A stretch of DNA of 64,000 bases from Narthecium ossifragum (Eukaryota; Streptophyta; Magnoliopsida; Dioscoreales; Nartheciaceae). The notes under the pieces were generated by a model, which was not told the origin of the DNA, did no database searches, and was given only the letters and a program-made list of their open reading frames with translations. The stretch is from the NCBI GenBank assembly GCA_963920575.1, contig OY986969.1, positions 5,590,001 to 5,654,000 on the forward strand, in the 5' to 3' direction. A program made the position numbers and the translations under genes. Shown piece after piece: positions 54,176 to 64,000 of this stretch (within the stretch, counting starts at the first letter, position 1; every line of letters begins with the position of its first letter).

Positions 54176-55050
54176 CCCTCTTTGAAAATTCGATTCCCAT
54201 GCAATGACCCGGTCCAATCCCCTCATCCACAGAAGTCCAACGCGAGAGGGGGACCAGATGCGTGCACGGTGGGATCGCCGTTTCCGGATAAGCAATCACA
54301 ACACCACCTCCCAATTAACTAATAAACAAACAAATAATATCCCCTCATCTCATTCTTATTACCATTTAATTTCCTACACTAAAATCCACGCCAATAAATA
54401 AATACTCCTAAAAACATCCCCCACCAACAACAAGTGCACCACAAAATAGTCAAAATAATAATAATAATGATAATAATAATAATAAACAAACAAATAAGTC
54501 CCTATCGTATTACCATTTAATTTCCTACAGTCAATAAAATCTCCACCCCACAGCAAAATACACCCCCACTCAATTTAAAAAAAAGAAACAAAAAAAGCCA
54601 ATATTTATTTCTCTAATTAATAGTTATTCTTGATGGGGTAAAAAAAAATTAAAAAAAAACGAAAAAGAGGCAATAAATAAAGAAAGCGAGAAAAGAGGAG
54701 AAACTCAAGGGGTGGGATATAAAGTTGTGGAGAATGTGGTGGATCAAGGAATACTGCAAGCAAGAAAAAAAATGTCCCAATCTTTTTAGCCACCCAAAAA
54801 AATTCAATCTTTCACAAGGGAATCGATCGAGCAACCAAGCAATCTGTCTGGGTTTTCTTGGATTCCCATAAAAATCTCTATTTTTTCCTTGGTTTTTAGT
54901 TGTTTGATCCGTTGCTGGGATTGGAGCTCTCGAGAAGTCGAGGAGCGGTGGGTGGGAAGAAGAGCGACGGATCCTTTAAGAGAAAGGGAGGAGGGAGACG
55001 GGTGCCTGGCTGGTCTGGAGTGCATACTGGAAATCATCAGGGCCCTGCGG
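54176..55050 (+). promoter_or_regulatory. Promoter and 5' UTR of the PP2C gene
   Basis: AT-rich upstream sequence with an (AAT)n tract at about 54450-54483 and several A-runs, turning GC-rich from about 54900. The long frame open upstream of the chosen ATG is treated as 5' UTR because the family begins MGSCxS. Confidence 0.5.
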
Positions 55051-58000
55051 ATGGGGTCCTGCCTCTCCTCCGACGGGGGCGGGGGCCGGAGCGGGCCGGG
55101 TAGCACGGCCACGCCGGCGTCCGCCAAGCGCTACCGCAAGGGTGGCTCCCGTCGGCGGCAGGGGGGCTCGCGGGGCTCGCCCTATGAGGCGAGGAAGGAG
55201 GAACAGCTCCACCGGATCCCCGGGAGGTTGTTCTTGAATGGGGCGAGTGGGGTCGCGTCCTTGTTCACCCAGCAGGGCAAGAAGGGCACCAATCAGGACG
55301 CCATGATCGTATGGGAGGTTCGCGCTGCTCCAATTGATTACCCTGTTAATGGTGTCGTGTTTCTTTTAGTTCGTGAATCGAGAATTCGAGGATCGGGTTG
55401 GCAAAATTCTGAGATTTGCCCCTTTCTTTATGAATACCTGTTTCAGAAGCTAACCTCTTTCTGGTGATTAAACTTTTTTGTTTCCTGTTGTCCTCGATTT
55501 TAATCTTTTGTTCTTCTATTCCCGTCTCCGACACTTGGCATGGAATTTTGCATTTTTGAGCTATTGGATGCTCTTATTGGCCATGAAAACCTTGTTAGGA
55601 ATCTTCATTCAATTTTTGTTAGATGGTTAATGCCAGTTCTTGGGTGAACAGCTTGTTGGATTACAAGCTTTGCTTCTCTATCTCTTTAGCGTATAATTAC
55701 ATCCATGCGTTTTGCTTCCTTCTTTTCCTTGGGAATCTTTTCCCTTTTTTTGTCCTATCCTTCCATTAAGATATCCTTTTGGGAAGACAAAAAGTTACAT
55801 CTTTATGTGCAATCAGATCAAGCCGCTGACTTTGGATTTTGGTTGGAGATCTGACGATGGCAGTCTTCTCTTTAAATATCTTCTCCCTAAGATTCTGTAT
55901 CAGTGGTCTTAAACATGCTTCCGGAATTATAGGTATTATAATTCCTCCGTGGACTAAAAGAGCACCAGATGCTTGGATTTTATACTTCTTTATCTGGCTG
56001 CAATTTTTATGGACCTTATTGAGAAATGCCATGCTCTGGATGACCTTATCGTATTCCTCATGATTTGCTCTCTCTTTTTTTTGCTCTCTGCATCTCCATA
56101 ATCAATGACACTTGCATTAAAACTGGTATTGTCTGGTATTTCCTTACAGAATTTCGGTTCGAGAGCAGATACGGTCTTTTGTGGGGTTTTTGATGGCCAT
56201 GGGCCATATGGCCATATGGTTGCCCGGAGAGTGAGGGATTCCCTTCCTCTAAAGCTTAGCACTCATTTGGAAGTAAAAATCAGCAGCGAGGATTATTGTA
56301 GAGAGAACAGTATTAACACATATGGAAGCATGAATTCAGAAGACAGTGCATCTATATTCCTAGATGAGGAGGCGAGAGTTCCTAGTGACATAGAAGAGTC
56401 AGAGAAGCAGCCAGACACTTATATGATGCTGAAAGAGTTGTTTCTGAAGGCGTTCAAGGTCATGGATAAAGAATTAAGATTTCATCCAAATATTGATTGC
56501 TTTTGCAGTGGGACGACAGCAATCACCCTGGTCAAGCAGGTAGACTACGCTCTATATCCTTCCTATTACCTAATTAATGTCTCTGGAAGGCAAGCATGGT
56601 TGTGTCAAAAGATATACTGCAACAAAAATCCAGTTGGTTTTTCACCTCTTAATAGGATGTTTATGTTATTTGTATAGGGTCAAGATCTTGTCATCGGGAA
56701 TGTTGGAGACTCAAGGGCTGTGTTGGGTACTATAGATCATAACGACTGGTTGATTGCAGTTCAGTTAACTGTTGATCTCAAGCCAAATCTTCCTAGTACG
56801 AACTTATCTCTCTTTCTATATATTGCTCCTATTTAGGGTACGCACTTAGTGGCCATCAATTTTATTCCATCCAATGTTGTACTTTGACATAATTTTGTTC
56901 ATCTGTGTTTAAATAACACCTATTATTTGGAGATGCTGTATTTTTTAGGATGATCGCATGGAGTTTTTTAATTATATTTGTTCTGTGGATTTTTTAGTGG
57001 TATGTGTAATATATACTTTTACAGAAACCTGCTAATTGTTGTCAACTTTATTTTTGCTATTAGATATGTATGTTCTATAGATACTTTGGAAGATTAGATG
57101 TACTTTGTTTTATTGTTTGGTTTTTACCTTGTTCAATAGCAATTGAGACACTGTGTGGAAATTTTATCAGTTCTTTTCCTTTCTGATCTTTCTGACATGT
57201 CTTGGAAATTCAGCTGCTTGTAACTTGTAAACTGTCTTCCTTCGCTGTTTGTGCTATCCCAAAAGTGTAACTTACTTCTTTAGTTTGTGGCACTTGGCCG
57301 TGATGAAGGCAGGAGAGTTTCGGGCTTGAAAAGATCGATTGAGATTGCCATGTCCTAAGAGACTTCATGGTGAATGCATACTTCTAAGTATAGTTTCTAG
57401 CGACGAGTGAACGCCGCCCTAATAAAATTAACGTCTTATTGTTGGCAGAAATTTAAAGAAGACAATGATAAAACAGAGCTTTTTTCTCTTAAATTAATTT
57501 CAGACTATGTTTATTTTGTGTTTCACATATACTGTTGAGGGCCTGACTATGGCCAGAACAGAACTCTAAGTTCATTATGTCAATTCTTCGTGATGATAAG
57601 GCTGCTATTTGATTACACATATGTACATTTTGCGATCCTTGATAGCATTCAGCCCTGGGTGCAATATGTTCATATGCAAGACTCCACCAAATGGATTCAT
57701 GAGTTTGACATACAGCCAACTGGACCATATGGCATGATATTTCATCTTGGGATAATTGCGTATCACCAAGAGTTTTGCAATGTTGTCCAGCATGTGCAAT
57801 TTCGCCACCCACAGCTCCTTAGCATGAATTGCAGTTGCATCTATCCTCTGACACATAATTCAATGCTACATCAATGAGCTTTACTGATCTGATAAATCTG
57901 AGAGCACTTCATGATTTCTAGATCAGATATGAAGAAAGAAAACTATGCTTCATGTACTTTTACTGTCTCATGCCGAGTATTACTATACCTCTGATAGAGT

Positions 58001-59994
58001 TGGAAAAAACAACAGATGAGTAAGCCTATTTAATACTAATGTAGTGATTAGTTTCTCTGAAGTCAAATGTCTATGACATGAAAATCTCATCTGTGCTTCT
58101 TTATATATCATAGTTAAAGTGTAGGTCTCTAAAAGACCTTCATGGATATGATAAGCAACTTTAAGCCATAGGCTGCTGTCACTTCTTAAGAAGGGCAAGA
58201 GAAAGAATGAATGATGTCTCATTACACTGTAACCTCCACAAGTTGAGGATGATCCACAGTCATATGAATTGTAAATGCGCAGTCAAGTGCTAGCGTATTG
58301 GGAACTTTGTGCAAATGGGGTGAAGCCCTGCTAGAAAGGCTCACCCTGCTAGAAAGGCTTCGCAAGTCTATTATAGTACTGTTTGAGAATTATTATTCTT
58401 CCAATTAGATTTTGAGCTTGTGTTTTGGCTTTTTGATTCTTTTCTGAAGAGTCTTCTTTTGATAGTCTTACAGGAATTTTGTCATTTCATTACTCATAAT
58501 GTTTCCATCAGCAGTTCCCTGTGTGCTGCAAAAGGTGCTTAATTGTGAGAGCTTTAAACTTGTGCAAAGAACCAGTATGTCAAAGAACTGGATTATTGGG
58601 GGTTGGTTTGTTTCCAAGCTAGGGTTTTTGGAGACCATTTATCAGTTCTTATTCATAATTAGTTACTCTAAGGACGAAATATCTACTTGAATGTTTTGTA
58701 CTTATACATACCTGAATGTTCCCTGCTTTAATACTTGAATGTTTTCTTTCAACTAAGCTGCTGTTTCCATTATGTGAGTCTATTATATGCCTGAAGTCTT
58801 TATTGATCATAGGACATAGTCAAATGCAGGCACTCATAAATGTTCTTGTCTTTTATTCAGGGGAGGCAGAGAGAATCAAAAGGTGTAAGGGCCGTGTTTT
58901 TGCCCTACAAGATGAGCCAGAGGTGTCTAGGGTGTGGCTGCCACACAATGACGCCCCTGGCTTGGCAATGGCAAGGGCATTTGGAGATTTTTGTCTCAAG
59001 GATTTTGGCGTGATATCCGTGCCTGAAATCTCCTATCGGCGGCTCACCGAAAGGGATAAGTTTGTTGTGTTAGCTACTGATGGGGTAAGAGAAAGAAATA
59101 TGAATTGTTGATTGCCTTTCATCTCTCTGATTGGATTGCACCTGCATCTTTCAAAGTGAAGGCAAGGTTTATTTTGAAAATGAAATTCACTCTGTTGTGG
59201 TGCATATGTTCTGCTTACATGTCAAATTGTTACCTTTGTATGCCACATTTTGAATTGATGTTCAGATTTATCGTTTTGTTATCTTCTAAAATCAACTCGG
59301 TAAATGTACCGGAATGTGAAATCTTTCCGGATGAATTGCATACTTGGAGTAATCTGGATTCTTTGGATAATGTTTATTGTTTCATGCTGATAATTCTGTT
59401 CATGAATGTCTAATATCTTCCTAGTCAGCTTGCTCTGTCCCAAACTTCTTTGCTTCATTTCCTTACTGTTGCTTCATGATCTCACAGATATGGGATGTAT
59501 TATCGAACAAAGAAGTTGTAGACATAGTTGCCTCAGCTCCCACACGATCCTCTGCTGCTCGTTCACTTGTTGAATCAGCAATTCGAGTATGGAGGCTCAA
59601 ATACCCAACCTCCAAAATAGATGATTGTGCAGTTGTGTGCCTCTTTCTGGACTCAGACTCCACCAGCGGCTATTCCTCCAGTACCAAGACCAAGGAAGAA
59701 GGCGCCTCCTTGGCTGGCGAAGAACAAGAGCCATCAACTCCAACAACAGTTGGTTGTCGTGGCACTCTTCAATCCTCCTCTGAGATCCTTTCAGAGGCTG
59801 GCAAAGAAGCCCCAAAGCAGCAGTCCAGATCGCAGTCGCGTCAAGAGCGCTCTGTTGCTGATGCAAGTCCGCACCAGGGCGATGAGTGGTCAGCCTTGGA
59901 GGGCATCTCTCGGGTAAACACTCTGTTGACACTCCCAAGGTATGTTCAGGGGGGAAGCGGCCTGGAGACACCAAGGCTCAAAACTGAGAAGTGA
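55051..59994 (+). CDS. PP2C-type Ser/Thr protein phosphatase, probably N-myristoylated
   Basis: A metal-dependent plant PP2C. Five exons join in frame: 55051-55317, 56150-56539, 56678-56795, 58861-59084 and 59488-59994, giving 501 residues. The start at 55051 gives MGSCLSS, a typical myristoylation plus palmitoylation signal, suggesting a membrane location. PP2C motifs in order are GTNQDAMIVWE (about residue 79), FCGVFDGHGPYGH (99-111, metal-binding Asp/Gly), SGTTAITLVKQGQDLVIGNV with GDSRAV, LTVDLKPNLP, ARAFGDFCLKDFG, VLATDGIWDVLSN and DDCAVVCLF (378-386, metal-binding Asp). These match the plant group that begins MGSCxS and has NQDAMxVWE. A Ser/Gln-rich tail of about 110 residues follows the catalytic domain. 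The third intron (56796-58860, 2.1 kb) holds nothing recognised. Confidence 0.96.
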
Positions 59995-60704
59995 ATTATA
60001 TATGTTCTGCAGTTCATTTCGATTTGTTGTTTTGGATAAGGAGATTAGAGCCTGGCTTTATTAGCGCGCCCGGGTTTGTTCCCTCTCCATCTTGATAGCC
60101 ACTATTGTCAATGTGAGTAGGATTCGAGTTTTTGTAAAGTCCCAACTCGTTTACTAGCATGATTGTTATAATTGTTGTATTCATATTGATTTTGTCTCTG
60201 AGAGGATGTTTGTTTGAGTTTGAGCATTTGAAAAACCCTTGAATTTTTAACATGTTAACCCTTGATTTTGTTTGTTTGAAGTTTTAGCTCGTTTACGTTA
60301 TTTAGGAGTGAATTATCGAACATGTTAAAATAATGTTTAGTAGTGGGTTCAATAGATGTTGAACATGATACCTCCACTTTACAAGATAATCAAATGCATG
60401 AGGATTGTCTGACATTTGCTAAGGTGAATTAGAAAGTCTCTTGAGGATATTGAAAATGTAGGTCTTATATAGTAAATAACTTATTAAAAGCTGATAAAAT
60501 ACACCGTGGAAAATAAGTTCTTGATTAGCTAATTTCTTGGTCCCCAAAGACAATTTGTGTTATGCCTCCCCACAAACAGACATCACCCAAATGCTGCAAT
60601 CATACAACTACTTCCAGTGCACAAGTATTTGGGCAATGTGAGCAAATTATGGAGCAATAGTGCTTCTATCTAGGAGGAGCTGTGTAGAAACTAGATTCTA
60701 TCAT
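59995..60704. other. Convergent 3' intergenic region
   Basis: Shared 3' flank of the PP2C gene (+) and the carboxypeptidase gene (-). AT-rich, without further coding or repeat structure. Confidence 0.5.
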
Positions 60705-63700
60705 TCAAATGGATGCACCAGCCAGCCAGCGCCTGAAGAAGGCCAGCGCTTCCCGTGGCTTGTACTCCGGGACAGTATGGCCTGCTCCCTGCAACATCAA
60801 TTGTATAACAAGAGACGCAATCATAAAGATAAGGACCAGACTAATCAGTGTAAAAAAAATTGACTAGTGTTCTCCTTTACCATCTTATTTGAAGTATATA
60901 TGGATGGAAGAATGAGTGGTAGCCTAGCTGAATTAGACTAATTGTTTTCAGGGGAATTATATGTCCTTTAATGATTTGAAACGCTGAATTAACTTCTTAA
61001 ATTCTAGTTTTTGTTCTGTGATAAGCAAACACAAGAAAATTTTTATTTGGATCTATATATATAAGAAAGGAAGGCTTTATCATCGTCTTAAAAGAAAAAA
61101 GACAAGAAGAGGAGCTTTGTACCTTGATGGTCAGAAAGGTTAGGTTATGCTCGTAGCCTTGAGTGTATCTGCAATAGCACAGGAAGTCATGAGTAGACAT
61201 TTCAATAACCAATCAAGTTAGCATAGAGCAGACCTCCTTAATGCAGCTCTTGGCACAAATTCCATCAGTAAAGTGTCTTAGAAAACAAGCCTAAGAAACT
61301 ATCTACATGAAGGTTCCAAAATATGGCACACTTACAGAAAATAAGGATTTTTCATGTAACGACACTGTGAATCACATTGACAAAAAAGAAAATAGATACC
61401 CAGCAATTTGAAAAATCATGGTACAGAAAATAGGAAAAGAAGAAGCAGGGACAGAGAAGGTTACATACCCAGCAATTTGGTCTCCAAAGTACCAAGGCCT
61501 CCATGCGTCGGTAATTAGATATCCTATTGATTTAGTCCACGCCTCGCTTCCAGTGTAAGGCACACACATATCATGGTCACCACTACGAAGAACAGAAGAA
61601 AAGAAAGATTTCACTTCACACAGAACAAAACATAGAAGCAACATGTTGACCCATATATCCAGAGGTAATAATCTGTTCAAGGTTTTGGTATGTACAGCAC
61701 TCCAAGTGCCAGAGGCATCTATCTAAAGATCATGCCTGGAGAATGTATTCCAACTGTGTGCTAGGGAATGAATCATGTCCTCTTGATTGCATAATCTAGT
61801 AGCAATGATTCCAACGTTTTAGCAAACTGAGAAGATAGACATGAGATCCTACAGAAACTTCTAAAAGATAGGTTTAACAAGATTGATCATGTATAACAGC
61901 TTGACAAGAATGATCATGTATAGCAGCTTTGAACTTTATATGATGAAGTCTGGAGACAAAGTTCATTCTAGATATACATTTGAGTTAAATCACCATCGTT
62001 ATATTCTCTCCACATAAATTTTTCTTTGTTCGTAAACTCAAAAGTAACATAAATGTGATGTTATACTAGATACAAAGAGTGGTGCAAGAAATATTGGATT
62101 CGAGGTTACTGCTTAATGCCTGCAACATTGAGATCAAGGCAATTTCCTATTTCCACTCACTTCCCGATTCTGAAACTTTATGAACCCTTAATACCATGCT
62201 ATACAGTACTTAGAGGTGGGATACATGTTATCAAGCCTATGCCAAATTATTTTTTGGTATTTAGTATTCACCATATAGCAGGAACGCCATTCAATTCTTG
62301 TTTTTGTCGATGATAGTAAATGAAGTGAATTGCCAGTCCCAAATGGATAGATTTGATGGCTATGGTTCTTGGTAATAGATCCTAGACGTGCAAATGAAAT
62401 TGGACAATGATTTTGTCCAAGATAATTAATGATCAAATGCATAAGGAAAGAATCTTCCCAGACAGCATAAAGAATTGTACTCATGGAACAATTTCCTTAC
62501 ATACAAACTTACAAGCCACAACTTATGGGGTGACATTGCACTGCATTCTGCAATATCCATTGATGGGCCTCAATAAAGACTGGTACGATGATATAGGCAT
62601 AGTCTTGATCAGCACCAATATACTATGGGACAATATCTTATGCTATTGATGAAGGAAAACTTGAGAAAATTATGGAAAAATGTGTTTTCTTCCAACTTTT
62701 AATTTGGATAAGATGGGAGATCAGAATGGCCTTTAAGAAGTACCGCTAGCTCAAGTGCCTCCCTCATGAAAAAGCTCAGCTGGATATTCCAGTTATACAG
62801 CTGTAACTCATTACACCTGAATAATACAGATAAAGAAGCTTGATTCGAACGATGGATGCAGAATAAATTTTCCTGCTCCAGAAGCTTGAATGGCCTAAAT
62901 TAGAGCACTAACTTAGGACCAATTCCAATGGCTTTTCAAGCAACCTCATAAAAAGAACTCACTTGATTGACCTAACTAAGAAGCTGGTGAAACAACATCA
63001 ACTGCAACCGACAGCTACATGAATAATGGGCAGGCAGCTTTTAACCTATTTTCTCTGTTAAGCTGTCGTCTTGATGCTCGAAGGAGTCTTGTACCATGTT
63101 ACTTTCCCAAGTTGTGGAAAAATAAGGAATCTTCATGATGCAATTATAGATGGAGTAGCTTAATTATTTGAGCGGAGTTGTTTCATTCTAGTTCTCATGG
63201 CTCAAGTTCTATAAACGGCCATAAGTGATTGCTTTTTCTGAAGCCAATATGGATGATTCATTAACTACCAACACATGAATCACATTTTCTTTTCTTTTTT
63301 TGAAAAAGAGGGAGACTACTTTACACTAAAACCAGTTTCTTAAAAATCGCCCACAAACAAACAGGCCAGAAGAGTGAAATAACAACTGAAATACTAGGTT
63401 TTGAAGAATACAGATTTTTTCCAGCCATGCAAGTGTAAGCTATGTATGTATTGCACTATATATGTATACCAGACAATGATTAGCACTGATGGCTTCCACA
63501 AGAAAAGAAAGTACAACCTGATGCTTCAGTATTAGTAAACAAATATTAGGCGATGGCTATTGAAAATCATGGTGAAAAGTTGCTTCAGTTTTAACAAATA
63601 AATAGATCTATTTCTACTTATCCAAAGCCGTCTTCGTCTGCTACCAAGGAGAATGCTACCATATATGCCCAAAATAAATTATTAACATTTTAATGCTGTT

Positions 63701-64000
63701 ATAGAAGATGTGGTTGCAGATGAAAGTACCTAAATATGAGTGCATGATAACCTTGGGCCGTGAGATTCTTGTGATACTTGATCATGCTTCCAGCATCATG
63801 GTAAAAATCAATCTTACTTGTGCATATCTCCCATTGTCCTATTGCTTTGACCTATAATTTACATGAGAGAGAGGAAGCAAATTAGTCAAGAGACAATTCG
63901 TGCCATGTTATATAAATAAATTAGATGAACTGCCAACGGTACCGGTTTGGCATGAATTGCATTTCTAACTGCCTCGTCGTTCAACCACAGATTTGCAACT
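60705..64000 (-). CDS. Serine carboxypeptidase-like protein, C-terminal part
   Basis: Secreted or vacuolar S10-family peptidase or acyltransferase-like enzyme, here only its C-terminal part. Minus-strand exons join in frame: 64000-63943 ([18 protein letters not shown]), 63851-63730 ([20 protein letters not shown]), 61582-61469 ([18 protein letters not shown] through [12 protein letters not shown]), 61168-61123 ([15 protein letters not shown]) and 60788-60705 ([18 protein letters not shown], then WLAGASI and stop). The catalytic Asp (SGDHDMCVP) and His ([11 protein letters not shown]) are present; the Ser lies outside the window. The [15 protein letters not shown] wording is closest to cereal carboxypeptidase I / SCPL20-type proteins, so a true peptidase is likelier than an acyltransferase. 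The 2.1-kb intron 61583-63729 shows nothing recognisable. Confidence 0.93.

Noticed and set aside
53911..54314. Predicted frames across the N run
   Set aside because: Most residues are unknown because of the 200-base gap.
54889..55050. Upstream extension of the PP2C frame to an ATG at 54889
   Set aside because: The frame is open, but the family starts with MGSCxS at 55051, which provides a myristoylation site; the upstream peptide is not conserved-looking.

Overview
This is a nuclear genomic window from a flowering plant, probably a non-grass monocot. The signs are spliced genes with GT-AG introns, GC-rich first exons, long AT-rich introns and very dense plant transposable elements. The genus cannot be fixed from the sequence alone. 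One 200-base run of N (53976-54175) marks an assembly gap.

Five host genes can be assembled exon by exon. (1) The 3' part of an eIF5-mimic / W2-domain (eIF5C) gene, + strand, ends at 3988. (2) A DCD-domain (Development and Cell Death) gene, + strand, 20232-32747, has its DCD domain split by an intron of about 10.4 kb. (3) PYRR, the plastid riboflavin-pathway reductase with a degenerate deaminase domain and a C-terminal COG3236 domain, + strand, lies in nine exons at 33673-41696. (4) A PP2C-type protein phosphatase with a likely myristoylated N-terminus, + strand, lies in five exons at 55051-59994. (5) The 3' part of a serine carboxypeptidase-like gene, - strand, runs from the right edge to 60705. 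These are unrelated housekeeping or signalling genes and do not form a functional cluster.

Transposable elements fill the spaces between genes and the large introns. 5140-6440: short inverted-repeat sequence carrying a recurring gene-like segment. 6475-12840: an old LINE into which a younger 5'-truncated L1-type LINE (6888-12305) has inserted, with a 15-bp target duplication. 12840-16345: unclassified repeats, an 88-bp tandem repeat and an LTR fragment. 16348-18927: a solo LTR flanked by CAGAT. 19140-19742: a hairpin-type MITE and two tandem Helitron-like units. The giant DCD intron contains a recent 154-bp tandem duplication, a Tourist-like MITE and two Mutator-like elements. 42784-47945: another MITE and an older LINE split by LTR-like sequence that was itself invaded by a Mutator-like element carrying leucine-rich-repeat gene fragments. 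47945-53975: AT-rich sequence, a LINE RNase H fragment, an LTR fragment, a broken antisense plant-mobile-domain ORF and the start of an LTR that runs into the gap.

No new multi-gene system was found. The most informative signals are the nested insertions with readable target duplications, the gene-fragment-carrying Mutator element, the palindrome arrays with different cores inside LTR-like sequences, the hairpin covariation in the tandem Helitron-like pair, and the antisense mobile-domain ORF next to an LTR.
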